From NCBI RefSeq assembly GCF_029909975.1, contig NZ_CP094516.1, forward strand, positions 7,914,501-7,978,500: 64,000 nt of DNA, given 5' to 3'. Within the stretch, counting starts at the first letter, position 1, and every line of letters begins with the position of its first letter. Position numbers and translations under genes: made by a program. A model generated the notes under the pieces. It searched no databases and was not told where the DNA came from. It saw only the letters and a list, made by a program, of their open reading frames with translations. This DNA comes from Bradyrhizobium sp. ISRA430. Its GTDB lineage: Bacteria > Pseudomonadota > Alphaproteobacteria > Rhizobiales > Xanthobacteraceae. This document shows, in pieces, positions 29,399 through 38,849 of this stretch.

Positions 29399-29453
29399 TT
29401 CCAATGGACCAGTTCAATGTAAGGCCAATCCTATGGCGCAGGGATGCTGTCGT

Positions 29454-30791
29454 CTAACGTTTGGCGCCGCTAGTCCGGCCCGCAGATTGCGCAAGTCCGA
29501 GTGCGACCATCACGGCCACAATAATCTGGATCGTGGGGTTCGAGAGGCTTGAGTCGAGGAAACTCTCGCAGATGACGACCAGAACGCCGGCGGCTGCAGC
29601 CGCCGCGAAAAAGAAATCGCGTCCTCGCCGAACGGCGCCGCGAAAAGTGACAAAGAAGATTTGGGCGGCGAAGCTTGCCAGGATCACGATCGCCAATCGT
29701 CCCGACTCGATGGCGATCAAAACTGCGGTGGAAGGCGGAGCGTCCAACGCCGCGGCGCCAAAGTCCTGGTAGGATATCGAGGTGAGCCCAAATGTTCCGA
29801 TGCCATTTCCAAACCTCGATGCATCCGCGAGCAGGCGTTCTGCCACTGCGACCGTTTCCGGATTGGCGCTGACGAATCCAAGCAGGCCCCAACCACCTGA
29901 TTGAGAGTGCGGCAGCGCCATGGCGCCGGCGATCGTCGCGAGGACTGCGAACAAGATCGCCGACGGCCAGGAACGAAATCCCAAGCGCCGGACAGCGGCT
30001 ATGAAAACGATGACAGTCAATCCCAAGCCAGCGACTGCCAGCAAAGCGCCTCGTTCGAGGGTCGCCAGTGCGGCGACTGACACGGCAATTCCAAACAGAC
30101 CGGAAAGAACACCGACCCAAAGCCGGACCGAGGCCAGATTGCGGATGTCCTGTTGGTGCAGGTGTCGTTCGAGTGCCCTGGCAACGAGCGCGCCATTTGC
30201 CAATATCGCGAGCGCGGCTGTTGCCGGAAACGGGCTCGCAGCCGCGCCGATGTCGGAAATCACGCCGGCGAACAAATCGAGCCGGCTGAGCAGGACCTCG
30301 GCCGATATCAAGGTCGTTACGACGCACAATACGGACAGGATCGTTTCGGCCCTTTGGCGATCCTTGGTGATGATGACGGTCGACACCAGCAGCGACACGT
30401 CAATCAGATAGAGAAACAGGCTTCGCAGCGTCGCGCCGGGATCAACGCTGATGCGCCCCGACAGCGATGGTTGGTTCAATGCGATTGAAGTGGCCGACCA
30501 TATCGGGTTTGCAAGCGAAAAAGTGGGAGCCGGAAAAATCTGCAACGCCATCCAGACAACGGGAAGCAGGAACGCCAGCAAAAATCGCTTCAGCAACTGC
30601 GCGGCAGAGGCAAGTTCGGCCTCCGGTCCCCTTGCTGCCATCGCCGCCATCACGGCAGCTACAAGCGCAAGCACATGCTGTGCGAAAGAGCCGTTTGCGA
30701 TTGCCAAGATCGGCGTCGCGGCCAGCAATGCGATGAGAAGGTAGGAAGCAATCGACAAACTGTAAGACTTCGAAGCGCGAACGGAGTTCAT
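29454..30791 (-). CDS. O-antigen ligase/polymerase-like (Wzy_C) membrane protein
   Basis: A 445-residue protein with about 11-12 hydrophobic segments and a large soluble loop near residues 310-360, containing DASRFGNGIGTFGLTS, the usual position of the Wzy/WaaL G.G.G motif. It would polymerise repeat units or ligate a chain in the periplasmic face of the inner membrane. A second, unrelated-looking member of this class lies at 39940-41256. ATG 30791 is used; 18 upstream codons in the same frame look non-coding. Confidence 0.75.
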   Translation of the reverse strand: MNSVRASKSYSLSIASYLLIALLAATPILAIANGSFAQHVLALVAAVMAAMAARGPEAELASAAQLLKRFLLAFLLPVVWMALQIFPAPTFSLANPIWSATSIALNQPSLSGRISVDPGATLRSLFLYLIDVSLLVSTVIITKDRQRAETILSVLCVVTTLISAEVLLSRLDLFAGVISDIGAAASPFPATAALAILANGALVARALERHLHQQDIRNLASVRLWVGVLSGLFGIAVSVAALATLERGALLAVAGLGLTVIVFIAAVRRLGFRSWPSAILFAVLATIAGAMALPHSQSGGWGLLGFVSANPETVAVAERLLADASRFGNGIGTFGLTSISYQDFGAAALDAPPSTAVLIAIESGRLAIVILASFAAQIFFVTFRGAVRRGRDFFFAAAAAAGVLVVICESFLDSSLSNPTIQIIVAVMVALGLAQSAGRTSGAKR

Positions 30792-30971
30792 CGTGACAAT
30801 GGGTGGACGTTGGTGAGTATCGCATAGGCCAACATACGACGCCAATGTCGTCTGGCAGACTGCGCTAGTCGTAGACGGTATGACCCGTCATCAGTCCTAG
30901 GTACACGAGCGGGCCGAATGAAGTTGATTTGCGGGATTGGCGCAGGCGTAAGTTTCGCGTAGCCGGCCGAA

Positions 30972-31574
30972 TTATCGAGCACGGCAGTCTTGCGACAAGT
31001 AGCGGAGAGCCGTTGCCAGTCCAGTGATCGGCACCGCTCCGCGGATCGCGGCCGGCGTGGTCCCGATTTCGACCGAAAGCTCGTTTGCGTTCTGCCAGTC
31101 ACCGGCGGCAAGTCTGGACGCGTCAGCAGGCAGGAGTAGCGCCTCGCCGCTCTGGATCACAGATGCTTCGAACTCTGCTCGCTTTTCTCCTGTCATCAGG
31201 GTCACGTTCGGTCGCGTCGAGCGGGGCAGTGATTCGAGAACGATGAGCACAATCTTGATACCGTCCTTCCCGCATTGCAGGTCCAGTCCCGCAAGGCGCC
31301 CATCCGATTTGGCGCTATCGACGGCGTGCATCACCGAAATGGCGTCGGCGCCGCCGTCAGGATTTCTACTCTTCACCAGTCGCCATCCGCCCTCAAGCTG
31401 TGTCGATTGGCTACCGGACTGGACCTGCCTCAAGGCCTCTTCGTCGCAGCGTCGACGCTGTTCGGTGTTGATGCCGGACCCACAGTTCAGGACGCCCGGA
31501 CGCGGCGGCTCTGCTCGGCTGTAACCACCGGTCGACACCAAGAGGCCAGCGCACAGCAGCGTTAAGCGCATCAT
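30972..31574 (-). CDS. Exported hypothetical protein
   Basis: A 200-residue protein starting at the ATGATG pair at 31574, which begins a signal-like sequence (MMRLTLLCAGLLVSTGGYSRA). The mature part has two or more cysteines (LNCGSGINTEQRRRCDEEAL, LQCGKDGIKIVLIVLES) and a mixed strand pattern that weakly recalls IalB-type periplasmic proteins. The frame stays open upstream to 31721, and starts at 31616 or 31685 would place the hydrophobic segment inside; none has a clear ribosome binding site. Function unknown. Confidence 0.6.
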   Translation of the reverse strand: MMRLTLLCAGLLVSTGGYSRAEPPRPGVLNCGSGINTEQRRRCDEEALRQVQSGSQSTQLEGGWRLVKSRNPDGGADAISVMHAVDSAKSDGRLAGLDLQCGKDGIKIVLIVLESLPRSTRPNVTLMTGEKRAEFEASVIQSGEALLLPADASRLAAGDWQNANELSVEIGTTPAAIRGAVPITGLATALRYLSQDCRAR

Positions 31575-32013
31575 CACAAAGGGAGACGGAACGATCGCTG
31601 GAGCCAAATTCTTCATCTCGTGCTCAGTGGCCTCAGCGGCCTCGTCGAAAACCTCATCCAGCACAGCGCGAAACTTTGTCGCCATCAGGGAGATTCTTGA
31701 TTCTGTTTCAGACGAGAACATTCGGCGCGATGTGAAGCGGATGGCCGACCGAACAGTTCAAGATCGCGCGCGGAACAAATGAAGCGAAAAGTCGATCTTT
31801 ATCCGCCTGGAACTTGTGCACCGGGCGATGCAGGTTAGAATGTCTCCCTCGAATTGGCTTCACATTGGGGCGGTTAGCTGTAGCTGCACTGCAACAGCAT
31901 CCCCTTATTCTTGGCTGCGACAATCTCTCCTTATTCTGACCATCTCCGGCAGTTTCGTTGGCGCCACTTCGGGATTTGGCCAGGACTAAGCTGGCAAGTG
32001 ATGGGGATCAGAC
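31575..32013. promoter_or_regulatory. Divergent region upstream of the Wza-like gene
   Basis: About 440 bases between two divergent genes; the left part may be coding if the leftward gene starts further upstream. A 9-base direct repeat CCTTATTCT occurs at 31903-31911 and 31929-31937, 26 bases apart. GGGGATC just before the TTG at 32014 is the likely ribosome binding site of the export gene. No promoter could be fixed. Confidence 0.35.
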
Positions 32014-33210
32014 TTGAGACGCAGCGTTCTAGTATGGGGAGTCTTGCTCGGCATTCTGCTGTCTTCCGCGGGATGCGCGATCATGCCCATGTCCGGTCCG
32101 GAAGATCATGTCATCAAGAGTCAGATCACGCGATCAGGGCCGGATTACGAGCTGGTCAAGCTCACACCGACTGTCATCGACATCCTGAAAGAATATGGCC
32201 CCGGCGCAATCGCGGGGTCATTTCCTGATCGTCGGCCGCCGGCAGGCATCAGGTTTGGCATTGGAGACACGGTGGCCGTGTCGATCTTCGAAGCCGCGGC
32301 GGGAGGCCTGTTCATCCCTGCAGAGGCCGGCGTCCGGCCAGGTAACTTCGTAGCCCTGCCAAACCAAAACGTTGATTTGAACGGGAACATTTCGGTGCCC
32401 TATGCGGGCACGGTGAAGGCCAACGGCCGCACCCCGGTCGAGATTCAGCAGGACATCGTGAAGGCGATCGGAAACCGCGCCATCGAGCCACAGGTGGTGG
32501 TATCCCTGATCACACAAAACACCTCGCTCATCAGCGTGCTGGGTGAGGTGAAGACGCCAGCTCGTTTGCCGGCGAATGCGGCCGGCGAACGGATACTTGA
32601 CTTGATTGCGCGCGCCGGTGGCCTGTCGGGGCCGGGCTGGGAGAGCTGGGTGACGCTGGAGCGCGGCGGCAAGAAAGCCACGGTTCCGTTCGGAGCGTTA
32701 GTGTATCAACCAGCCAACAACATCTGGATCCATCCCGGCGACACCATCTATGTCTACCGTGAACCGCAAGTGTTCCTTGCCTTCGGGGCCTTTACGGTGG
32801 GGGCAACCATAGGCGGGCAGGCGCAATTCCCGTTCGATATGTGGAAGATCAACATGGCGCAGGCGATGGCCAAGGCTGGCGGCCTGATTGATACGCAGGC
32901 CGAGCCCGCGGGCGTCTATGTCTATCGGCGCGAACCGCGCGAGTTGGCGGAGCGATTGGGCATCGACTGCTCCAGATACACTGGCCCGCTGGTGCCCGTG
33001 GTCTATAACGCCGATTTCCGGGATCCGGCCGCCTTCTTCCTCGCAAACCAGTTTCAAATGCGGGACAAGGACGTGCTGTTTGCCGCGAACGCCGCCACGG
33101 TCGACACGGCTAAGTTCCTGCAATTCGTCAGGCTGGTGATAGGCACCGCCAACGACACGATCGTAACCGCGAACAACGCGCAAATCCTACGGATCAACTC
33201 GCGCCAGTGA
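32014..33210 (+). CDS. Wza-type polysaccharide export outer-membrane lipoprotein
   Basis: A 398-residue protein that would form the outer-membrane export channel. A lipoprotein signal peptide (LVWGVLLGILLSSAGC, lipobox SSAGC, Cys at ~21) is followed by the Poly_export domain (~75-165; FGIGDTVAVSIFE, NVDLNGNISVPYAGTVKANG) and SLBB-like domains (ISVLGEVKTPARLPANAAGE, then IHPGDTIYVYREPQVFLAFG). The start must be TTG 32014: it is the only in-frame start that includes the signal peptide and has a GGGGATC ribosome binding site. It converges with the Wzc-like gene. Confidence 0.92.
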   Translation: MRRSVLVWGVLLGILLSSAGCAIMPMSGPEDHVIKSQITRSGPDYELVKLTPTVIDILKEYGPGAIAGSFPDRRPPAGIRFGIGDTVAVSIFEAAAGGLFIPAEAGVRPGNFVALPNQNVDLNGNISVPYAGTVKANGRTPVEIQQDIVKAIGNRAIEPQVVVSLITQNTSLISVLGEVKTPARLPANAAGERILDLIARAGGLSGPGWESWVTLERGGKKATVPFGALVYQPANNIWIHPGDTIYVYREPQVFLAFGAFTVGATIGGQAQFPFDMWKINMAQAMAKAGGLIDTQAEPAGVYVYRREPRELAERLGIDCSRYTGPLVPVVYNADFRDPAAFFLANQFQMRDKDVLFAANAATVDTAKFLQFVRLVIGTANDTIVTANNAQILRINSRQ

Positions 33211-33603
33211 CCGGCCCGTCCATGGCTCCAACGGAGCGGTACGCGTGGACGACAATTGAAATGAATTCGCGGGGCCTGACACCCGCGGATTCGGCAAGCT
33301 GACGGATGGGGAGATCCGGAGCGACCATCACAAGGCCGTTCGGCAGCGCCTTGCTCGCGGCACGAACTGTGCACCGGAACGCGGTGTTGCTGGTGAGATA
33401 TTCCTACTGGCTGGCTCGAGGCCTTGGCCGTACCCGCTATATGGCGAGACCGCACCTCAGATCAGACTTGCCGCTTAACCCCGGAGAGCTGGCCCTGATC
33501 TGGTCGGTTCGCGTCCGAACCGGCCGCTGCAGCGTACAATGAGATCTGGAGCATGATCTTTTCGGAAGGCCGAAGCACCTCGTTCCGGATCGAGCTTCAG
33601 ACG
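33211..33603. other. Intergenic stretch with a degenerate palindromic repeat
   Basis: No convincing gene lies in these ~390 bases between the convergent export and kinase genes. At about 33549-33597 is an imperfect palindrome (GAGCATGATCTTTTCGGAAG, then TTCCGGATCGAGCTTC) resembling dispersed Bradyrhizobium intergenic repeats; it may also serve as a bidirectional stem-loop for the two ends. Confidence 0.4.
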
Positions 33604-36018
33604 TCAATCGACGTAGCCGTACCTCTTGTAGTACCGATTGCGATAATAGGCCGCGCCGTAAGTGTCGTAGCGGCTCATTACCGCCACGTTCACCTTGTTG
33701 AGCACCGCGCCTAGCATACGCTCGCGCACGATCGGCGTTTCGGCCAGGACGCGCTCGACGACGTCGACCTTCGATTTCGCCCACTCGATGACGAGGATGT
33801 AGGTATCCGCCAGTCCCCTGGTAGCCCGAACGTCGACCACCGGCGCAAGCGGGCTGAGATCGAGAATGATGCGATCATAGTGCTGGCGCAGATGCTGGAA
33901 CAGGTTTTCCATCTGCTGGGAGGCAAGCAGATCGCTCGAATTCGAGAAGCGTGACGTCACGGCACAGGGAAGAAAATGCAAATTGGTTTGCGGATCGATC
34001 CAGACCACATCCCTCCAGTCGGCTTTACCGGCGACGACGTGGATCAAGCCAAGCTGCGCGTTCGGCGTGAGCCTTGCGGTGAGGCTTGGATTGCGAATGT
34101 CGCCGTCGATCAGCAGCGTGCGGGAGCCGCTTTGCGCCACTGTCTGCGCCAGCGCTTCGCTGATGGTCGATTTTCCTTCATTCGGAAGAGCGGACGTGAT
34201 GCCGAGGACCTTGTTGGATGCTGAACCGTAGTTGCTGAGATCGCTGGCGAGCTTGATCGACCGGAAGCCTTCTGCGAAACGCGAAAATGGTGCGTTGATG
34301 ACGTAGCGCCCGACGCTGTCATCGGCAGAAAGAAGCCGCTCACGATGCGGCTGCGGGTGGCTGGAGCCCGGTTCGGCTCGCTGGAGCGGCAATGCTGCGC
34401 CGGCACCGCTGGGCCTCGGCTGCGCCTGCAAAGATCTCGGCTTGGCTCGTTTGCCGAACGGCCATGCCTTGCCGAGCTGAGTGGAGTCGCTGGCGGTGAC
34501 CAAACCTTCGATAGTCGGAATCGAAGCGAGACAGTTCGTCTGCACGAGTTGCTCGACCTGGGAGACGGTTCGGAAGACGCGATCCATCATGTCGAACAGG
34601 ATGGCGACGATACCCGCGAGAATCGATCCGCCCACCATCGCCGCAAGAAGGATAAGTGTTGTCTTGGGCGACGTTTTGTTGGGAGGAGTCGTCGCTGCCT
34701 GGGTGATCACCCGTGCTTCGGTAATGGGAAACGACTGCTGCTGAACCGAGACCATGTACAACTGCAGGAAGTTGTCCGACAGGGCGCGGGCGCTCTGTGC
34801 ATTGCTTTCCAAATCCCTCAGGACGATCTGGGCCTGACTGGTATCGTTCGAGACCGCGATCGTATCGTTCAGGCTCTTCTGGCTGGATTCTTCGCGCGCC
34901 TTGGCGATTTCAAGGTCGCTCTTGTAGACCTCGGCCGTGCGTCGCAGCTCGTCGGTGATCGAGCGCCGGATCTCGCGCATCTGATTGCGCAAATTGACGA
35001 CGGCCATATGCGTCGGCCCATACCTGTTCGACCAATCCGACTGCTTCGCGGCGTACTCGAGATACGTCTGGCGCAACTTGGTGATAACCGGATTGGCCAT
35101 CGTCTCGCTCACGGTCGCGAGATCGTTCAGGATGACCTTGGAGTCCTCGCTGTCTGCATTCAATATCGAAGTGATGCGTTCGAGCTTGGCCTGCGCCTCG
35201 GCGCGCTGGCTGCGGGCAACCGTCAGCGAACTGTTGATTTCAGCGAGCTGCTGCTCGGTCAGAAGTCGCCCGCCGGCATCGACGATGTTGTTCTTGGCCT
35301 TGAAATCGGCGACGGCCCGCTCGGCCGAGGATGCCTGCGACCGCAATTCCTTCAATCGATCCTGCAGCCAGACCGCGGCTCGCCGGGAGGCCTGATATTT
35401 CGACTCCAGGGAGTCCACGATATAGCCTTCGGCAACCGCATTGGCGATCTGCGCAGCCTGCTCCTGCGACAACGCCTGAAAGGCGATCTCGATGACATAG
35501 CTCACGCCGACGCGTTTAATGCTGAGGTTGCTTGCGAAGCGGGCGAGAGCCGCACGCAGAAGCTGTTCCTCGGTGGGCGGCTTCGACTCCGAAAACAGTC
35601 CGGAAATCGCTGCGGTGACGCTGCTGAGGAGTCCGCCGCCGTCGCTCATAAACTCTGGCGACTGCACGAGCTTCAAGTCCTTGATGACCTTGGAAGCGAT
35701 CGCTTCGGACTTGAGGATTTCGACCTGACTGTCGACCATTGCCGAGTCGATCGGATTGTCGCCGCCGTTCGTAGGTGCTTGCGTCTGGAGACCCTGCATC
35801 TTGCGGCTGTCGATCACCAGGACGGCCGTTCCGGTATATCGTTTCGCCGCCGTGAACACGTAGACGCCGGCAAGACAGATGCACAGGAGCAGCGTGAAAA
35901 TCATCACGGGATACTGCCGGCCGAGCAGCGCAAGCGCAGAGGAGATCGTCTGCTCCAGCGACGGGGCCTCGGGCGCAGTGGATTCGACCTCGCGAGGTGT
36001 GATTCTTGTTTGAAGCAT
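33604..36018 (-). CDS. Wzc-type polysaccharide tyrosine autokinase (Wzz-kinase fusion)
   Basis: An 804-residue inner-membrane protein that controls chain length and export by cycles of tyrosine phosphorylation. A Wzz domain with TM1 (~37-57) is followed by a long periplasmic coiled-coil (~190-430) and TM2 (~452-475). The cytoplasmic kinase has Walker A (ITSALPNEGKST), A' (LLIDGDIRNPS) and B-like (RIILDLSPLAPV) motifs at ~600-720. The C-terminus is a cluster of eight tyrosines within 21 residues (RYDTYGAAYYRNRYYKRY plus GY), the autophosphorylation tail. It faces the Wza-like gene. Confidence 0.94.
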   Translation of the reverse strand: MLQTRITPREVESTAPEAPSLEQTISSALALLGRQYPVMIFTLLLCICLAGVYVFTAAKRYTGTAVLVIDSRKMQGLQTQAPTNGGDNPIDSAMVDSQVEILKSEAIASKVIKDLKLVQSPEFMSDGGGLLSSVTAAISGLFSESKPPTEEQLLRAALARFASNLSIKRVGVSYVIEIAFQALSQEQAAQIANAVAEGYIVDSLESKYQASRRAAVWLQDRLKELRSQASSAERAVADFKAKNNIVDAGGRLLTEQQLAEINSSLTVARSQRAEAQAKLERITSILNADSEDSKVILNDLATVSETMANPVITKLRQTYLEYAAKQSDWSNRYGPTHMAVVNLRNQMREIRRSITDELRRTAEVYKSDLEIAKAREESSQKSLNDTIAVSNDTSQAQIVLRDLESNAQSARALSDNFLQLYMVSVQQQSFPITEARVITQAATTPPNKTSPKTTLILLAAMVGGSILAGIVAILFDMMDRVFRTVSQVEQLVQTNCLASIPTIEGLVTASDSTQLGKAWPFGKRAKPRSLQAQPRPSGAGAALPLQRAEPGSSHPQPHRERLLSADDSVGRYVINAPFSRFAEGFRSIKLASDLSNYGSASNKVLGITSALPNEGKSTISEALAQTVAQSGSRTLLIDGDIRNPSLTARLTPNAQLGLIHVVAGKADWRDVVWIDPQTNLHFLPCAVTSRFSNSSDLLASQQMENLFQHLRQHYDRIILDLSPLAPVVDVRATRGLADTYILVIEWAKSKVDVVERVLAETPIVRERMLGAVLNKVNVAVMSRYDTYGAAYYRNRYYKRYGYVD

Positions 36019-36713
36019 CCGGCTCGCCTACGTGTAGCTATCGTGGACTGTAGCGTGTGGCATCAGGCTGGCTGTCCGCCGCGCTGAATGCGTGAACGTG
36101 GAAGTGTCGGGTCGGACCGGCCCGACGTCAGCAAGAGTTCGACATAGTGGATACGCTGGTCGAGGTGGCAGCGTTCGAGAGTTGACCGGCCCCACCGACA
36201 CCATCACGGGAACAGATAGTCGGACTGTTTGACAAGTTGTTGGCCAGGGAAATTTCGGCAAGGCCGCGTGCCGTTGCCGGCGACCAGACACACGCGACCG
36301 GCAGCATCGACATTGCCATTCGCTCCGGTTCCGCCCGCCGCAAAATCATCATAGTGCGCATCTCCGCCGCCCAGCACCGCGACCTTCAGTATGAAGACAA
36401 GTTGCACCCGCCTTGGAAGATCATTCGCCGATCTGTGGATGAGACTTGAGCAAATCCCATGCCGGACCAGTTGGAACAGCGCGAGCGAACCCGCAAATAC
36501 TGCGATGCAATATGGACCTGAGTGTGACCAACGGTGAGCACGTGGACCAGAAACCCGATTGGCGACGACCCGTTCCAATCTCGGTCGGTGCGAGGGCTTG
36601 CGAAGGAAGAGTGCCGATTTTCGAGGCAGCCGTCACGCGTGCGCCAGCTTCGAGATTCCGCCGGCGCAAACGTTGCTCGTCCGGATGTCGAACAAGTCAG
36701 CGGGTCAAGACCC
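36019..36713. other. Gene-free stretch of about 700 bases
   Basis: This lies between the epimerase gene and the kinase gene, both leftward. Several frames of 70-135 codons are open on both strands, but none has a ribosome binding site plus a recognisable protein pattern. It must hold the kinase promoter and may hold a leader RNA or a decayed gene. Confidence 0.4.
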
Positions 36714-37697
36714 TCAATCAAAGTCTTTGATCGAGGATTCCCGTCGCCATTCGGCAAGCGAGCTCGCCAGGTCGTAATCGAACTTGAATCCACTTGCGAC
36801 CAGGCGCTTGGGCAGAATGTTCGTGGAAAACCACAACTTCCGGATTCTGTCGCGATTGATGCCGGTCTTGAGTCCGACAGCGTGCAGCATCTCGAATGGC
36901 AGCACGGCTAGATTCATCAGCCATATCGGAATGGTTAGCGCTGGTTTGGGGTATTTGGCAGTTTGTGAGAAGGCTGAGCAAATCTCGTTGATCGTGTAGC
37001 GGTGCTCGTAGCAGAAATTGTAGATAGACACGCCGTCGTTGCGGGACGCCATGAAGAACATCGACGAGACCAGATCCTTCACGTAGCCGCACGATTTGAT
37101 CGTGTCGGTTCGGCCGGGATAGATGAAGGCCCGCCTTCCGAGAAGCCTCGACAATCGCGTGAAATTGCCCCGCTCGAAGTGGCCGTAAATGACGGCGGGG
37201 CGCACGATGGTGAGCCGCCGGTCCGGATTCTCCGACTGCCACAGACGATGAATTGCTTCGGCCGAGAGTTTGGAGCGACCATAGGCGCTGACCGGCGCCG
37301 GCGTCGCATCCTCGTCAAGCGGGGCTTCGGTCGGGCCGTAGATCGATATCGAGCTGGTGAAGATGATATTGCGGCTGCCCGTCTCCCTCGCAAATCGGCA
37401 GACGTTCACCGCGCCCAGCACGTTTGTATAATAATAGTCACCCTCCGGATGACCTGGAGTGACGTGAATCGCAGCCAGGTTGAAGATGTCGGAAGGCGTT
37501 CCGCCTCCGAGCTTGGGATCGATCGGCTCACGGACATCATGATGGATGTATTCGACGCCATCGACGTGCGCCCTCGGCTTGCCGATATCGATCGAGACGA
37601 TCCGGCTGTAGCTCTTGGAAGCGACCAACTGCGTCATCAGATGTGTACCGATGAAGCCTGCGCCTCCGAATACGATAGCCTGGCTAGGATTGGACAT
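36714..37697 (-). CDS. NAD(P)-dependent nucleotide-sugar epimerase/dehydratase
   Basis: A 327-residue short-chain (extended SDR) enzyme. The Rossmann glycine motif is IVFGGAGFIGTHL (~8-20), the catalytic serine region is IIFTSSISIYGP, and YxxxK is YGRSK near residue 138. It probably modifies a nucleotide sugar for the polysaccharide; the exact sugar is not evident. The C-terminal ~60 residues (IPIWLMNLAVLPFEMLHAVG) have a hydrophobic stretch seen in some lipid- or sugar-modifying SDRs. ATG 37697 is used; a TTG five codons upstream is less likely. Confidence 0.85.
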   Translation of the reverse strand: MSNPSQAIVFGGAGFIGTHLMTQLVASKSYSRIVSIDIGKPRAHVDGVEYIHHDVREPIDPKLGGGTPSDIFNLAAIHVTPGHPEGDYYYTNVLGAVNVCRFARETGSRNIIFTSSISIYGPTEAPLDEDATPAPVSAYGRSKLSAEAIHRLWQSENPDRRLTIVRPAVIYGHFERGNFTRLSRLLGRRAFIYPGRTDTIKSCGYVKDLVSSMFFMASRNDGVSIYNFCYEHRYTINEICSAFSQTAKYPKPALTIPIWLMNLAVLPFEMLHAVGLKTGINRDRIRKLWFSTNILPKRLVASGFKFDYDLASSLAEWRRESSIKDFD

Positions 37698-38100
37698 GTG
37701 CTCGAGGGTCAAACGTGAGGTGCCAAATCAGGTGCGATGAGTTGCGGTCAGGACTCGCGGTCGACCGGGCGCACCCGCTCGATGAACTGCATCACCTGCG
37801 GCTGCAAGACCTGTGCCTGCAAGGAGCAAGATCGCTTCGCGTGAGTGCGCCTGCTGGGTGCCGAATGGCTCCCGCTGCTGCACATCCATGAAGCGGTTAA
37901 TCGCGGCAGCAGTTGGTTGGCTATCGATAGATCATGCGGCGATAACAAGATCGTTACCCGCAGCGCGTGTGATGTCCTCGATATTGTTGGCTCCATCTGG
38001 GTCATCGACAAGTGGATCTGTGGTGCTGCGGACATATCGCATGTTGCTCGTAAGAGTTGTGAAGGGCGATTTGGCTGCGACTGCTCGTCTGCATCGTTGC
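37698..38100. other. Intergenic stretch of about 400 bases
   Basis: A leftward frame ends 37748 with a protein-like tail (LQAQVLQPQVMQFIERVRP) but has no credible start or family. Nothing else is supported. The region contains the promoter of the epimerase gene. Confidence 0.35.
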
Positions 38101-38553
38101 TCAATACAGCTCGCGATACTCAAATTGAAAGTTCGTTGACCCAGCCGCGATGCCCAGCACCCTCTGCAGCTTTTGGTAGCCTGCGAGCGCAACGTTAATG
38201 CAATCTGTGCTGCCGGCGTAGCAAACCTGAACCCGGATCGATTGACCGCAAATATTTTGAACCACCACAATTTGGTCGATGATCTTGGGGTTGACAGTTT
38301 GCGGGTGCGTTAGCGGGTGAACCGATATGCAAAGCTTTCCGTCCAGCGTCTTGTGATTTGGAGCGTAAGTGCCTTCCATGGGGCGAATCGAACTCGAAGG
38401 CCGGGTGGAAATGCCGGAGCCTCCATACATAGGTGGAGACGTGCGGCCGTAGCCCGAAATTTGAGCATCCGCCGTCGTTGCGAGCAGCGATGAAGCGACC
38501 GCTACGCATATAGCCGCGCAACTACATGAACTCGTCGGTCGGTCGTCACGCAT
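38101..38553 (-). CDS. Exported hypothetical protein
   Basis: A 150-residue protein with a signal peptide (SSCSCAAICVAVASSLLATTADA). A Gly/Ser/Pro-rich linker (GYGRTSPPMYGGSG) precedes a compact domain with paired cysteines (KLCISVHPL, VQNICGQSIRVQVCYAGSTDC), which suggests disulfides. No family is recognised. ATG 38553 is used; a GTG two codons upstream is possible. It is divergent from the GT2 gene at 38850. Confidence 0.65.
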   Translation of the reverse strand: MRDDRPTSSCSCAAICVAVASSLLATTADAQISGYGRTSPPMYGGSGISTRPSSSIRPMEGTYAPNHKTLDGKLCISVHPLTHPQTVNPKIIDQIVVVQNICGQSIRVQVCYAGSTDCINVALAGYQKLQRVLGIAAGSTNFQFEYRELY

Positions 38554-38817
38554 CTTCACTGCTCGCTCTGCATAAATGCTCAGTCAGGACGAACCAAATC
38601 CGACATTTGATGATTGAGGCCGGCTCTTGACGGAAAGCCGCACGTCTCGGCGGGAGGATAGTGCTGCAGCTACGGCAACAGAATGACGAACAATTGGTTC
38701 CATCGATTGCAAGCGACCCGATACTGCCTCTTCCTAGCGGTCGAAAACCCGTGCTAGAGACTGAACCATTCACAATAGAGTGTCTCGTCATCGGACATCT
38801 GTCGGCTGTCATACGAT

Positions 38818-38847
38818 GAGTATCCTCAACGCGAGTATCCTCGACGT
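38818..38847 (+). repeat. Two 15-bp tandem repeats just before a glycosyltransferase start
   Basis: GAGTATCCTCAACGC (38818-38832) and GAGTATCCTCGACGT (38833-38847) are direct tandem copies differing at two positions, ending two bases before ATG 38850. They occupy the place where the ribosome binding site should be. No clear Shine-Dalgarno is otherwise visible. Confidence 0.7.
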
Positions 38848-38849
38848 CC

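Noticed and set aside
34345..36087. A rightward open frame of 580 codons antisense to the Wzc-like kinase
   Set aside because: It has no recognisable motif and mirrors the kinase gene, whose domains are clear.
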